Part shown: positions 53,145 to 61,754 of the stretch, piece after piece
Layout of the letters: every line of letters starts with the position of its first letter
Position numbering within the stretch: position 1 is the stretch's first letter
Source: TMP-24 sp041397305
GTDB lineage: Bacteria; Pseudomonadota; Alphaproteobacteria; Rhodobacterales; Rhodobacteraceae
Length of the DNA stretch: 64,000 nucleotides
Reading direction: 5' to 3'
NCBI GenBank assembly: GCA_041397305.1
Contig: JAWKWX010000004.1
Location: 124,001-188,000, forward strand
The notes under the pieces: generated by a model
Databases searched by the model: none
What the model saw: the letters and a program-made list of their open reading frames with translations, nothing else
Told to the model about the DNA's origin: nothing
Made by a program: the position numbers and the translations under genes

Positions 53145-54125
53145 TCACGCCCCGCCACCGGCCAACATCCGCGCGGCCTCGGGCGCGAAATAGCTGAGGA
53201 TGCCGTCGCAGCCCGCGCGGCGGAAGGCCAGAAGGCTTTCGAGGATCACGTCTTCCTTCACCCAGCCGTTCAGGACCGCGCCCCGGATCATCGCATACTC
53301 GCCCGAGACCTGATAGGCGAAGGTCGGCGCGCCGAAGGCATCCTTCACCTCGCGGCAGATGTCGAGATAGGGCATGCCGGGCTTGATCATCACCATGTCC
53401 GCGCCTTCGTCGAGGTCGCGGGCGACCAGGCGCAGTGCTTCGGCGCGGTTGGCCGGGTCCATCTGATAGGTCTTCTTGTCGCCCTTGAGCGCACCGGCGG
53501 CGCCGACCGCGTCGCGGAACGGCCCGTAGAAGCTCGACGCATATTTCGCCGCATAGGAGAGGATCGCCACATCCTTGTGGCCCGCGGCCTCGAGCGCCGC
53601 GCGGATTTCGCCGATCCGGCCATCCATCATGTCGGACGGGCCGAGGATATCGGCGCCGCTATCGGCCTGGGCCAGCGCCATGCGCACGAGGGCCCCGAGC
53701 GTCTCATCGTTCAGGATCACCCCGTCCCGCACCAGCCCGTCATGGCCGTTCGCATTATAAGGGTCGAGCGCCACATCGGTCATCACCGCGACCTCCGGCA
53801 CCGCCGCCTTGATCGCTCGGATCGTTCGGTTGGTCAGATTGTCCGGGTTCCAGGCCTCGGCGCAGGCTTCGGTCTTCAGCGCGGGGTCGGTGTAGGGAAA
53901 GAGGCAGACGGCCGGAATGCTCAGCCGCGCCGCTTCGTCCGCCGCGCGGACCGCGCCGTCGATGGTCAGGCGCCGGACGCCGGGCATCGAGGGCACCTCG
54001 ACATCGGCACCCGGCACATCGGTGATGAAAAGCGGCCAGATGAAATCGGCCGCCGACAGCCGGGTTTCCGACACCAGCGCCCGAAGCGCGCCTGTCCGGC
54101 GCAGGCGGCGGAAACGATGCGACAT
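53145..54125 (-). CDS. hemB: Delta-aminolevulinic acid dehydratase (porphobilinogen synthase)
   Basis: HemB (326 residues) joins two aminolevulinates to porphobilinogen for haem and, where present, bacteriochlorophyll. The two active-site lysines are in SYAAKYASSFYGPFR and MVMIKPGMPYLDI. The zinc-cysteine site of the yeast/E. coli type is replaced by DVALDPYNANGHDG, so the enzyme is the zinc-independent type known from alphaproteobacteria. The ATG at 54125 fits the family start (MSHRFRRLRRTG); the frame extends upstream without matching residues. Confidence 0.95.
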   Translation of the reverse strand: MSHRFRRLRRTGALRALVSETRLSAADFIWPLFITDVPGADVEVPSMPGVRRLTIDGAVRAADEAARLSIPAVCLFPYTDPALKTEACAEAWNPDNLTNRTIRAIKAAVPEVAVMTDVALDPYNANGHDGLVRDGVILNDETLGALVRMALAQADSGADILGPSDMMDGRIGEIRAALEAAGHKDVAILSYAAKYASSFYGPFRDAVGAAGALKGDKKTYQMDPANRAEALRLVARDLDEGADMVMIKPGMPYLDICREVKDAFGAPTFAYQVSGEYAMIRGAVLNGWVKEDVILESLLAFRRAGCDGILSYFAPEAARMLAGGGA

Positions 54126-54283
54126 CTCAAGACCGGTCACGGGCGGCACTCCTTCGGTACAGGCTGCGGCTTTCCCCTTCCGCTGCCACGCTTTTTCATC
54201 GATCACAAGGGTGGAAACCGTCGCAGGCCGTCGCTAGCATGCCGCGACGAGGCATGGCCCGGCGATTTGAGACGGAGATTCGC

Positions 54284-54808
54284 TTGAAACTGACGCAGCT
54301 CTTACTCGATCTCATCGACCTGCGTTCATTTTCCAATCTCTGGTACTGGATCGCCCTCGCTGTCACCTGGTCCACCGCCTCGCACTGGGTTCTGGGCATT
54401 CCGTTCGACATGGTGATCCGCGCACGGCGTCAGGGTGGCGCCGCGATGGACGACCTGAAGGCGCTGGCCCGGATCAACATCAACCGCATCCAGTTCATCG
54501 TGACCGAGGCCGGAACCGTGCTCGCGGCGCTCGCCGCCTTTGCCCATACGACGCTCGCGCTTCTCGGTTTCTGGTATGGGGTCGAGTTCTGCCAGGCGGT
54601 GTTCCTGCTGCTCTTTCCGGTCACGATCGTCGGTATCTTCACGGCCCGCGCGGCGCGGCGCATCCGCGACGAGGCAAGCGATGGCGAACAGCTGTGCCAC
54701 CGGCTGCACTGGCACCGGATTCTCGTGCAGGCGATCGGCGTTCTGGCGATCACCGTCACGGCCGCCTGGGGGATGCTGGTGAATTTCAACGTCTCTCCGC
54801 TTGGCTGA
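54284..54808 (+). CDS. Four-helix membrane protein, Rhodobacterales family
   Basis: About 174 residues starting from TTG at 54284, which has GGAG six bases upstream; an ATG at 54239 or 54254 is possible but adds basic residues of no clear family. The sequence LIDLRSFSNLWYWIALAVTWSTASHWVLGIPFD is characteristic of a Rhodobacterales membrane family that I recall being labelled component of SufBCD complex, a label I regard as weak. Four hydrophobic segments are visible (about 20-40, 80-100, 100-120, 145-165). Function unknown; it precedes mfd on the same strand. Confidence 0.72.
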   Translation: MKLTQLLLDLIDLRSFSNLWYWIALAVTWSTASHWVLGIPFDMVIRARRQGGAAMDDLKALARININRIQFIVTEAGTVLAALAAFAHTTLALLGFWYGVEFCQAVFLLLFPVTIVGIFTARAARRIRDEASDGEQLCHRLHWHRILVQAIGVLAITVTAAWGMLVNFNVSPLG

Positions 54809-54828
54809 CGGGGCCCGGCCACGATGGC

Positions 54829-54856
54829 TTGACACGCCCGCCCGGGCGGATAGGTC
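54829..54856 (+). promoter_or_regulatory. Possible promoter just upstream of mfd
   Basis: TTGACA (54829-54834), a 16-base spacer and TAGGTC (54851-54856). The mfd ATG follows only six bases later, so a transcript from here would be nearly leaderless. Confidence 0.35.
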
Positions 54857-54862
54857 AGGCGC

Positions 54863-57800
54863 ATGACGAACCCCGGCCAGATCACCCTTTCCGGCGCGCC
54901 CGAAGGTTTCGACGCCCGCCTTCTCGCGCGCGAGCTGGAACGCGGCGCGACCGTCCTGTTCGTCGCGCGCGACGACAAGCGGATGGAGGCGATGCGCGCG
55001 GCGCTTGCCTTCTTCGCGCCCGCCGCGCCCGTCCTGACCCTGCCGGCCTGGGATTGCCTGCCCTACGACCGTGTGTCGCCCAATGCCGACGTGGCGGCGG
55101 TACGGATGGCCACGCTTGCCACGCTCGCGCGCGGGCTTGCCGCGCCGGTCGTGCTGCTGACGACGCTCAATGCCGCGACCCAGCGCCTGCCCGCGCGTGC
55201 GGTCGTGCGCGAGGCCGCCTTCGCCGCCAGGGTGGGCAGCCGCATCGACGAGGCGGGGCTAAGGGCCTACCTCGTCCGCATGGGTTTCTCCCAGACCCCC
55301 ACCGTATCGGAGCCCGGCGATTATGCGGTGCGCGGCGGCATCATCGACATCTATCCGCCGGGGCAGGGCGGGCCGGTACGGCTTGACCTTTTCGGTGACG
55401 TGCTCGACGGTGCGCGGCGCTTCGACGCGGCCAGCCAGCGCACCATCGAAAAGCTCGACCGGGTGGAGCTGGCGCCGGTCTCCGAGGTCATCCTCGACGA
55501 GGCGGCGATCACCCGGTTCCGGCAGAATTACCGCATCGAGTTCGGCGCCGCGGGCACCGACGACCCGCTCTACGAGGCGGTGAGCGCGGGCCGCAAACAT
55601 GCCGGGATGGAGCATTGGCTTCCCTATTTCCATGAAGGCCTGGAAACTTTGTTCGACTATCTCCCCGGCGCGTCGGTGATGCTGGACGATCAGCTGACGC
55701 CCGCGCGGCTGACCCGCTGGGAGGGGATCGAGGATCAGTATGACAGCCGCGCCGAGGCGCTGAAGCGCAAGGACCGGGTCGATACGATCTACAAGCCCTG
55801 TCCGCCGCATCTTCTCTATCTCGACGACAGGGGGTGGGACGCCGCCATCGCGGGCCACCGCACCATCCAGCTCGTGGCGCTGCCCCAGCCGACCGGCCCG
55901 GGCGTTCTGGACGCGGGGGGGCGGATCGGCCGCAATTTCGCGCCCGAGCGGCAGCTGGAGAATGTGAGCCTCTTCGGGGCCCTGTCGGATCATCTGAAGG
56001 TGCGGCTGAAGGAAGGGCAGGTTGTCGTCGCCTCCTATTCCGATGGCGCGCGCGAGCGGCTGAAGGGGCTTTTGGAGGACGAAGGCGTCAAAGGGGCGCA
56101 TCTGATCCGCGATATCCGGGAGGTGCCGGAGGGCAAGGGCGCGCTGCATCTGGCGGTCTGGGCATTGGAGCACGGGTTCGAGGCCAGCGGCCTGACGGTG
56201 ATCTCCGAACAGGATGTGCTGGGCGACCGGCTGATCCGGGGCGCGAAGAAACGGCGGCGGGCGGAGAACTTCCTGACCGAGGCGCAATCGCTTTCGCCCG
56301 GTGACCTTGTCGTCCATGTCGAACACGGCGTCGGCCGCTACAGGGGGCTGGAGACGATTACCGCGCTTGGCGCCCCGCATGAATGCGTGCATCTGGAATA
56401 TGCCGAAGGCGCGCGGCTGTATCTGCCGGTCGAGAATATCGAGCTTCTCAGCCGCTATGGCCATGAGGAGGGGCTGCTCGACAGGCTCGGCGGTGGCGCC
56501 TGGCAGGCCAAGAAGGCGAAGCTGAAGGAACGGATCCGCCAGATCGCCGAGCGGCTGATGCGGGTGGCGGCGGAACGGGCCTTGCGCCATGCGCCGATCC
56601 TCGAGGCGCCGCACCATGAATGGGACACGTTCGCCGCGCGCTTCCCCTATCAGGAAACCGACGACCAGCTCGCCGCCATCGGCGATGTGATCGCCGATCT
56701 GGAGGCGGGATCGCCGATGGACCGGCTGGTGGTGGGCGACGTGGGCTTCGGCAAGACCGAGGTGGCGATGCGCGCGGCCTTCGTCGCCGCCATGTCCGGG
56801 GTACAGGTCGCGGTGATCGCGCCGACCACGCTTCTGGCGCGCCAGCATTTCAAGACTTTCGCGGAACGGTTCCGGGGCACGGCCATCACCGTCAGGCCGC
56901 TGTCGCGCTTCGTCTCTGCAAGGGATGCCGCCCTGACCCGCGAGGGGTTGGCCGACGGCACGGTCGATATCGTGATCGGCACCCATGCGGTGCTGGCGAA
57001 AGCGGTGAGGTTCCGCAACCTCGGCCTTCTGGTGATCGACGAGGAGCAGCATTTCGGGGTGAGCCACAAGGAACGGCTGAAGGAGATGCGGTCGGAAATC
57101 CATGTCCTGACCCTGACCGCCACGCCGATTCCCCGGACGCTGCAACTGTCGCTCACCGGGGTGCGCGACCTGTCGATCATCGGCACCCCGCCGGTCGACC
57201 GGCTGGCGATCCGCACCTATGTCAGCGAATTCGACGCGGTCACGATCCGCGAGGCGCTGCTCAGGGAACGCTATCGAGGCGGGCAGTCCTTCTATGTTGT
57301 GCCGCGCATCGCCGATCTGCCGGAAATCGAGGATTTCCTGAAGACCCATGTTCCCGAGGTCAGCTATGTCGTCGCCCATGGCCAGTTGGCGGCGGGCGAC
57401 CTCGACGAGCGGATGAATGCTTTCTACGACGGGAAATACGACCTGCTTCTGGCCACCACGATCGTGGAAAGCGGGCTCGACATCCCGACCGCCAATACGA
57501 TGATCGTCCACCGCGCCGACATGTTCGGCCTTTCGCAGCTCTATCAGATCCGGGGCCGGGTCGGGCGGGCCAAGACCCGCGCCTATGCCTATCTGACGAC
57601 CAAGCCCCGCGCGCCGCTGACACCCGCTGCACAAAAACGGCTCAGGCTGCTCGGCTCGCTCGACAGCCTCGGTGCAGGTTTCTCTTTGGCCAGCCAGGAC
57701 CTCGATTTGCGCGGCGCGGGCAATCTTCTGGGCGAGGAACAGTCCGGCCATATCCGCGAGGTGGGCTACGAGCTTTACCAGGCGATGCTGGAAGAGACGA

Positions 57801-58315
57801 TCGCCCGGCTGAAGTCGGGCGAGTTGCAGGGGGCGGATACCGACGACGGCCAATGGGCGCCGCAGATCAACCTCGGCGTGCCGGTGCTGATCCCCGAAGA
57901 CTATGTGCCCGACCTCGACGTACGCCTCGGCCTTTACCGGCGCCTGTCGCATCTGACCACGAAAACCGAGCTTGAAGGGTTCGCGGCCGAGCTGATCGAC
58001 CGGTTCGGCGCGCTTCCGCGCGAGGTGAACACGCTTCTTCTGGTCGTGCGGATCAAGGGCACCTGCAAGCGGGCGGGCATCGCCAAGCTCGATGCCGGAC
58101 CCAGGGGGATCACCGTGCAATTCCACAATGACAGGTTCGCCAATCCGGCGGGGCTGGTGGAATTCCTGCAGGCGCAGGGTGGCGCGGCGCGGGTGAAGGA
58201 CAACAAGATCGTGGTGGCGGGCGATTTCCCGCGCGAGGGCGAGCGGATCAAGGCGGCCTTCGCCGTGGCGCGCGATCTGGCGGAAAAGGTGGCGGCCGGG
58301 GCGAAGGCGGGCTGA
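54863..58315 (+). CDS. mfd: Transcription-repair coupling factor Mfd
   Basis: Mfd (1150 residues) removes RNA polymerase stalled at DNA lesions and recruits UvrA. Order of domains: UvrB-like N-terminal part (about 1-330), RNA-polymerase-interacting domain (SPGDLVVHVEHGVGRYRGLE near 480), RecG-like translocase with Walker A GDVGFGKTEVAM near 625 and DEEQHFG near 728, the QIRGRVGRAKTRAYAYL segment and the TRCF C-terminal domain (from about 990). Full family length. Confidence 0.97.
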   Translation: MTNPGQITLSGAPEGFDARLLARELERGATVLFVARDDKRMEAMRAALAFFAPAAPVLTLPAWDCLPYDRVSPNADVAAVRMATLATLARGLAAPVVLLTTLNAATQRLPARAVVREAAFAARVGSRIDEAGLRAYLVRMGFSQTPTVSEPGDYAVRGGIIDIYPPGQGGPVRLDLFGDVLDGARRFDAASQRTIEKLDRVELAPVSEVILDEAAITRFRQNYRIEFGAAGTDDPLYEAVSAGRKHAGMEHWLPYFHEGLETLFDYLPGASVMLDDQLTPARLTRWEGIEDQYDSRAEALKRKDRVDTIYKPCPPHLLYLDDRGWDAAIAGHRTIQLVALPQPTGPGVLDAGGRIGRNFAPERQLENVSLFGALSDHLKVRLKEGQVVVASYSDGARERLKGLLEDEGVKGAHLIRDIREVPEGKGALHLAVWALEHGFEASGLTVISEQDVLGDRLIRGAKKRRRAENFLTEAQSLSPGDLVVHVEHGVGRYRGLETITALGAPHECVHLEYAEGARLYLPVENIELLSRYGHEEGLLDRLGGGAWQAKKAKLKERIRQIAERLMRVAAERALRHAPILEAPHHEWDTFAARFPYQETDDQLAAIGDVIADLEAGSPMDRLVVGDVGFGKTEVAMRAAFVAAMSGVQVAVIAPTTLLARQHFKTFAERFRGTAITVRPLSRFVSARDAALTREGLADGTVDIVIGTHAVLAKAVRFRNLGLLVIDEEQHFGVSHKERLKEMRSEIHVLTLTATPIPRTLQLSLTGVRDLSIIGTPPVDRLAIRTYVSEFDAVTIREALLRERYRGGQSFYVVPRIADLPEIEDFLKTHVPEVSYVVAHGQLAAGDLDERMNAFYDGKYDLLLATTIVESGLDIPTANTMIVHRADMFGLSQLYQIRGRVGRAKTRAYAYLTTKPRAPLTPAAQKRLRLLGSLDSLGAGFSLASQDLDLRGAGNLLGEEQSGHIREVGYELYQAMLEETIARLKSGELQGADTDDGQWAPQINLGVPVLIPEDYVPDLDVRLGLYRRLSHLTTKTELEGFAAELIDRFGALPREVNTLLLVVRIKGTCKRAGIAKLDAGPRGITVQFHNDRFANPAGLVEFLQAQGGAARVKDNKIVVAGDFPREGERIKAAFAVARDLAEKVAAGAKAG

Positions 58316-58394
58316 GCGGGCCGCTCATCGGGCCTTGCAGCCCTCTTTGCGCCGGAAGTTGCCCGACAGGGCCGATGACCGCCTTGTCGATCCG

Positions 58395-59705
58395 CTACTG
58401 GGCGGCCAGAGGCGGCCTCGCTGCCTGCGCCTGCGCCTCCGCCTCCGCCTCGTCGGGTCGATCCTTGCCATCGAGCCGGTCGGCGTCGCGCAGTTCCGGG
58501 AACCATCTTGCCCAGAGGCCGGTAACGACCAGCGTTCCCACGCCACCGAAGATCGCGGCACCCACCGGACCGAGAAGCCGTGCCGCGACGCCGCTTTCGA
58601 ATTCGCCAAGCTCGTTCGAGGCCGAGATGAAAAGGCCCGAGACGGCCGAGACCCGACCGCGCATATGGTCGGGCGTCACGATCTGCACCAGCGTCTGGCG
58701 GACGTAGACCGAGATCATGTCGGCCGCGCCGAGCACCGCGAGCGCGGCGACCGACAGGACCATGGACCGGGAGACGGCGAAGACCAGGGTCGCCACGCCG
58801 AAAAGCGCGACGGCCCAGAGCATCCGCCGCCCGGCATGGCGTATCATCGGCCGTTGCACCAGCAGGAAGGCCGCGAGCGCCGCCCCAAGCGCCGGGCCGG
58901 AGCGCAGGAGGCCGAAACCCTCTGGCCCGACATGCAGAACATCTGCTGCGAAGGCGGGCAGAAGCGCGATGACGCTGCCCAGAAGCACGGCGAAAAGGTC
59001 AAGCGACATGGCGCCGAGGATGATCTTGTTGGTCCAGACATAGATCAGGCCTTCGCGGATCTGGCGCAGCGCGCTGCCTGCCTGCCGGACCGGGGTGGTC
59101 GAGGCGCGGATCGCTAGGCAGATCACGATGCCGGTCAGATAGAGACAGGCGACGATCCCGTAGGCGAGGGTGGACGAGGCGCTGGCGATGATCAGCCCGC
59201 CGATCCAGGGGCCGAGGATCACCGCGAACTGCCAGGAGAGCGAGCTGATCGAGATCGCGCGCGGCATCTCGGCCCGCGGCACCAGCATCGGCTTCATTGC
59301 GGTGGAGGCCGGTTGCAGGAAGGCGCGCGCCGCACCGAAAAGCGCGATGCTCGCGAAGATCGGCAGGAAGGTTTCGTCCCCGCGGAGCGCGAAGAGGCCA
59401 AGCAGGACCGCCGTCACCGTCTCGACCGCGAGCGCGCCGACCACGATCGCCCGGCGGCTCATCCGGTCGGCGAGCGATCCGCCGATGAGGGCGAGCAGGA
59501 AAAGCGGAAGGAACTGCGCCAGCCCCGCCATGCCGACGAGAAAGGCGCTTTCCTTCACCCCCATCGTGCGCCGGGCGATATCGTAGATCTGCCAGGCGAT
59601 GGTCACGGCCTGGATCTGGCTGCCGATGTTGACGAAAATCATCGCGGTGAAGTAGCGCGCGAAATCGGGGTGACGGGCGAGGAAACGAAGCGGGCTCGAT
59701 GACAT
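58395..59705 (-). CDS. MFS transporter, EntS-type exporter
   Basis: A 436-residue major-facilitator protein with twelve predicted helices. The loop between helices 2 and 3 reads GGSLADRMSRRAIVVGALAVET, and the family opening FARYFTAMIFVNIGSQIQAVTIAWQIYD fits the MFS_3/EntS group of exporters. The substrate cannot be inferred; EntS itself exports a siderophore, but no siderophore gene is here. The C-terminus ends in an EAEAQAQAA stretch encoded by a hexanucleotide repeat (about 58424-58453). Confidence 0.87.
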   Translation of the reverse strand: MSSSPLRFLARHPDFARYFTAMIFVNIGSQIQAVTIAWQIYDIARRTMGVKESAFLVGMAGLAQFLPLFLLALIGGSLADRMSRRAIVVGALAVETVTAVLLGLFALRGDETFLPIFASIALFGAARAFLQPASTAMKPMLVPRAEMPRAISISSLSWQFAVILGPWIGGLIIASASSTLAYGIVACLYLTGIVICLAIRASTTPVRQAGSALRQIREGLIYVWTNKIILGAMSLDLFAVLLGSVIALLPAFAADVLHVGPEGFGLLRSGPALGAALAAFLLVQRPMIRHAGRRMLWAVALFGVATLVFAVSRSMVLSVAALAVLGAADMISVYVRQTLVQIVTPDHMRGRVSAVSGLFISASNELGEFESGVAARLLGPVGAAIFGGVGTLVVTGLWARWFPELRDADRLDGKDRPDEAEAEAQAQAARPPLAAQ

Positions 59706-59796
59706 GATGGCGCCTTCAGGATGTGCGGCACTCTGGCTCCGCGCCGCGCCGGGTACAAGGGGGCCCGGCGCACTATCTTTCCTCCCGGTAGACGGA

Positions 59797-60867
59797 TCAG
59801 CCCTCTTCCGCGTCTTCGGGGACGATCATCACCAGTTCGCCCGCCGTTTCCAGATCGCGGATGGCGATGACGACGGCGGTCTGCGCGGCCTCAATGTCCC
59901 TTTCCTTTGTCCGGCCGATGGCCGCCATCTCTTCACGCAGGCTTGCCGCCATCCGTTGGGACATGTTCGACAGAAGGAATTCTGCGGCATCCGCCGCCTC
60001 GCCCCTGGCACCGGCGAGCGCCCGGATCAGCACCTCCTGCTCGACCGCCTTGATGATCTTCGGCACGTCGCGGGCCAGGATGCGCGCCGGGATATGGGCG
60101 AAGGTGAAGATGGTCTTGCGGACCTCTGCGGCAAGCAGCCTGTCTTCCGCTTCGAGCGCGCGCAGCACATCGTCGCGCGTCGCGGCGGGCGAGACATTGA
60201 GGATCGCGCCCACCCGGTCGGCGGGGCTTTTCTCGAAGGCGGGCGTCCTGACCACTTCGATCTGGCCAAGGATCGCGTGACCGATCCGCTTCACCGTCTC
60301 GGGCGCGATATCGGCGGTCTTCGACATGGAAAAGGCAATCCGCCGCGCCCGTTCGCCCGGCAGAAGGCCAAGGATCTCGGCGGCGCGCGGTACGGCGATC
60401 TTCGACAGGATCACCGCGGCCATTTCGGTGCTTTCCTCGGCGACGATCGGCAGAAGCCGATCGACCTCGACCCCCCTGATCTTTTCCCAGGGGTCGAGCC
60501 TGGAGGACCCGCCCGCCAGCCGCCGCAGGCGACCTGCCGCCGCATCGGAAATATGCCCGTCCAGCACCTTCAGCGCGCCGTCGAGACCGCCGGGGAACGA
60601 TAGGCCCATCCGTTCGAGCGTATCGCAGAATTCCTCGACCACGGCGGCGAGCGTCTCGCGGTCGATCGCGCGCATCGCCGCCATCTGTTCGGTCAGTGCC
60701 GCCTGTTGATCCTCGGGCAGCGCGGTCAGCGGAACGGTCGCACCCTGCGCGATCAGGAGCCGCACGATCACCGCCGCTTTCTGGCGGCCGGTCAGCGCAT
60801 GCGCAGGCTGGAAGATTGTGCTCTCCGACGGCGGCGCGGGACGCGAAATCGGGGCAATGGCGGGCAT
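59797..60867 (-). CDS. fliG: Flagellar motor switch protein FliG
   Basis: A 356-residue FliG-type protein: N-terminal domain from LTGRQKAAVIVRLLIAQG (about 25-110), a middle domain (about 125-225) and a C-terminal torque domain with the series VRKTIFTFAHIPARI, DVPKIIKAVEQEVLIRALAGA and MSQRMAASLREEM. FliG joins the MS ring to the C ring and contacts the stator. It stands alone, away from any flagellar cluster in the window. The ATG at 60867 is preferred over 60906. A CtrA-like site lies about 50 bases upstream. Confidence 0.87.
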   Translation of the reverse strand: MPAIAPISRPAPPSESTIFQPAHALTGRQKAAVIVRLLIAQGATVPLTALPEDQQAALTEQMAAMRAIDRETLAAVVEEFCDTLERMGLSFPGGLDGALKVLDGHISDAAAGRLRRLAGGSSRLDPWEKIRGVEVDRLLPIVAEESTEMAAVILSKIAVPRAAEILGLLPGERARRIAFSMSKTADIAPETVKRIGHAILGQIEVVRTPAFEKSPADRVGAILNVSPAATRDDVLRALEAEDRLLAAEVRKTIFTFAHIPARILARDVPKIIKAVEQEVLIRALAGARGEAADAAEFLLSNMSQRMAASLREEMAAIGRTKERDIEAAQTAVVIAIRDLETAGELVMIVPEDAEEG

Positions 60868-60913
60868 GGCAACCTCTGGCGCAGCGACTGGGCGCCAGCC
60901 TCGCAAGTCAGGG

Positions 60914-60928
60914 TAAAGCCCGGGTTAA
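60914..60928 (-). promoter_or_regulatory. CtrA-like site upstream of fliG
   Basis: On the minus strand TTAA-N7-TTTA, one mismatch from consensus, 47 bases before the fliG ATG. Flagellar genes are frequent CtrA targets in alphaproteobacteria, which raises its plausibility. Confidence 0.35.
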
Positions 60929-60944
60929 GCGCGGCCCGAAATCG

Positions 60945-61109
60945 TCAGCTGTCGAGAATGACGCAGCGCGCGGCCTCGGCATCCCAGACCTGGCCCTCGG
61001 CGCAGCTGATCTCGGCCGATTGCTGGCGTCCGTGGTGGCAGCCCTCGGCCAGGGCGAAAGCCGGGCCGAAGCCGCCGAGAATAGCCATGATAACGGCAAT
61101 GGTGCGCAT
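60945..61109 (-). CDS. 54-residue secreted cysteine-motif protein
   Basis: A short frame of 54 codons plus stop with GGGAGGGCGGA immediately before the ATG. Residues 1-21 form a signal peptide (MRTIAVIMAILGGFGPAFALA); the mature 33 residues contain three cysteines (24, 36, 49), the last two within C-x5-WD-x5-CV. The same motif with identical spacing occurs in the TPR protein encoded 11 bases upstream. The two genes read as an operon followed by fliG. Function unknown. Confidence 0.68.
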   Translation of the reverse strand: MRTIAVIMAILGGFGPAFALAEGCHHGRQQSAEISCAEGQVWDAEAARCVILDS

Positions 61110-61120
61110 TCCGCCCTCCC

Positions 61121-61663
61121 TCAGTAGCTGTAGGTGACGCCGGTGGCGATCGCCTGGCGGAGCGAGCGTTCCGGCCAGCTGCCGACGCCGCCCCGCGCGA
61201 CGATCTCGTCGAGCTGAAGACTTGCAAGCTCCATCTCGTTCATCTCGACATAGGCCTGGCCCATGTAGGACCGCGCGAGAAGGTTGTCGGGGTTCTGGGC
61301 GAGCGCCGCCTGATAATATCCCATCCCTTCCTCGACCTGGCCCGCCTTGCGGCTGGCAAAGCCCAGATAGGTCAGGACCCGATCGGTCCGCCCTTCGGTC
61401 ATCGCCGACAGGACCACAAGCGCATCGTCGGCGCGGCCCGCATAGGCCAGTTCGCGCGCGCCCTCGAACAAAGTGTCATTGTCCAGAAGGCCCGATTGCG
61501 CATCGACGCATTTCTGGGTCTTTTCGTCCCAGATTTCGGTCTTCTTGCATTTCGTGGTGGTCTGGGTCGGTTCGGGTTCCGTCCCGCTGTCCGAGCCCGC
61601 CGCCAAGGCAAAACCCGGCAGCATCAGCCCCATGGCGAGCGCCAGCGGCGCGAGAATGGTCAT
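61121..61663 (-). CDS. Secreted tetratricopeptide-repeat protein with C-x5-WD-x5-CV motif
   Basis: A 180-residue periplasmic protein: signal peptide (about 1-21), a Thr/Pro-rich linker, C39-x5-WD-x5-C52V, then TPR-type helices (DALVVLSAMTEG, VLTYLGFASRKAGQVEEGMGYYQAALAQNPDN, LARSYMGQAYVEMNEMELASLQLDEI, about 65-165). TPR proteins act as binding scaffolds. GGGAGGC lies before the ATG at 61663; the longer start at 61678 would weaken the signal peptide. It is coupled to the small secreted gene downstream. Confidence 0.82.
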   Translation of the reverse strand: MTILAPLALAMGLMLPGFALAAGSDSGTEPEPTQTTTKCKKTEIWDEKTQKCVDAQSGLLDNDTLFEGARELAYAGRADDALVVLSAMTEGRTDRVLTYLGFASRKAGQVEEGMGYYQAALAQNPDNLLARSYMGQAYVEMNEMELASLQLDEIVARGGVGSWPERSLRQAIATGVTYSY

Positions 61664-61754
61664 GGTTGCCTCCCTCAAGGCTGTCCTTGCAGGATTTGGC
61701 CAGTCTTCGCCCCCGCTGGCAAATCACAAAGCCATGAGGGGCAGGGCCCGGCGA

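Noticed and set aside
55259..58126. Very long open frame on the strand opposite mfd (about 955 codons)
   Set aside because: Antisense frame of a high-GC gene; composition is that of a codon-position shadow, and mfd is intact and unmistakable.
58313..58327. Palindrome TGAGCGG-CCGCTCA at the mfd stop as a terminator
   Set aside because: No T-tract follows on either strand and the loop is too small for the full arms.
58325..58609. Arginine-rich minus-strand frame after mfd
   Set aside because: Mostly a frame-shifted reading of the exporter's repetitive 3' end; no ribosome-binding site.
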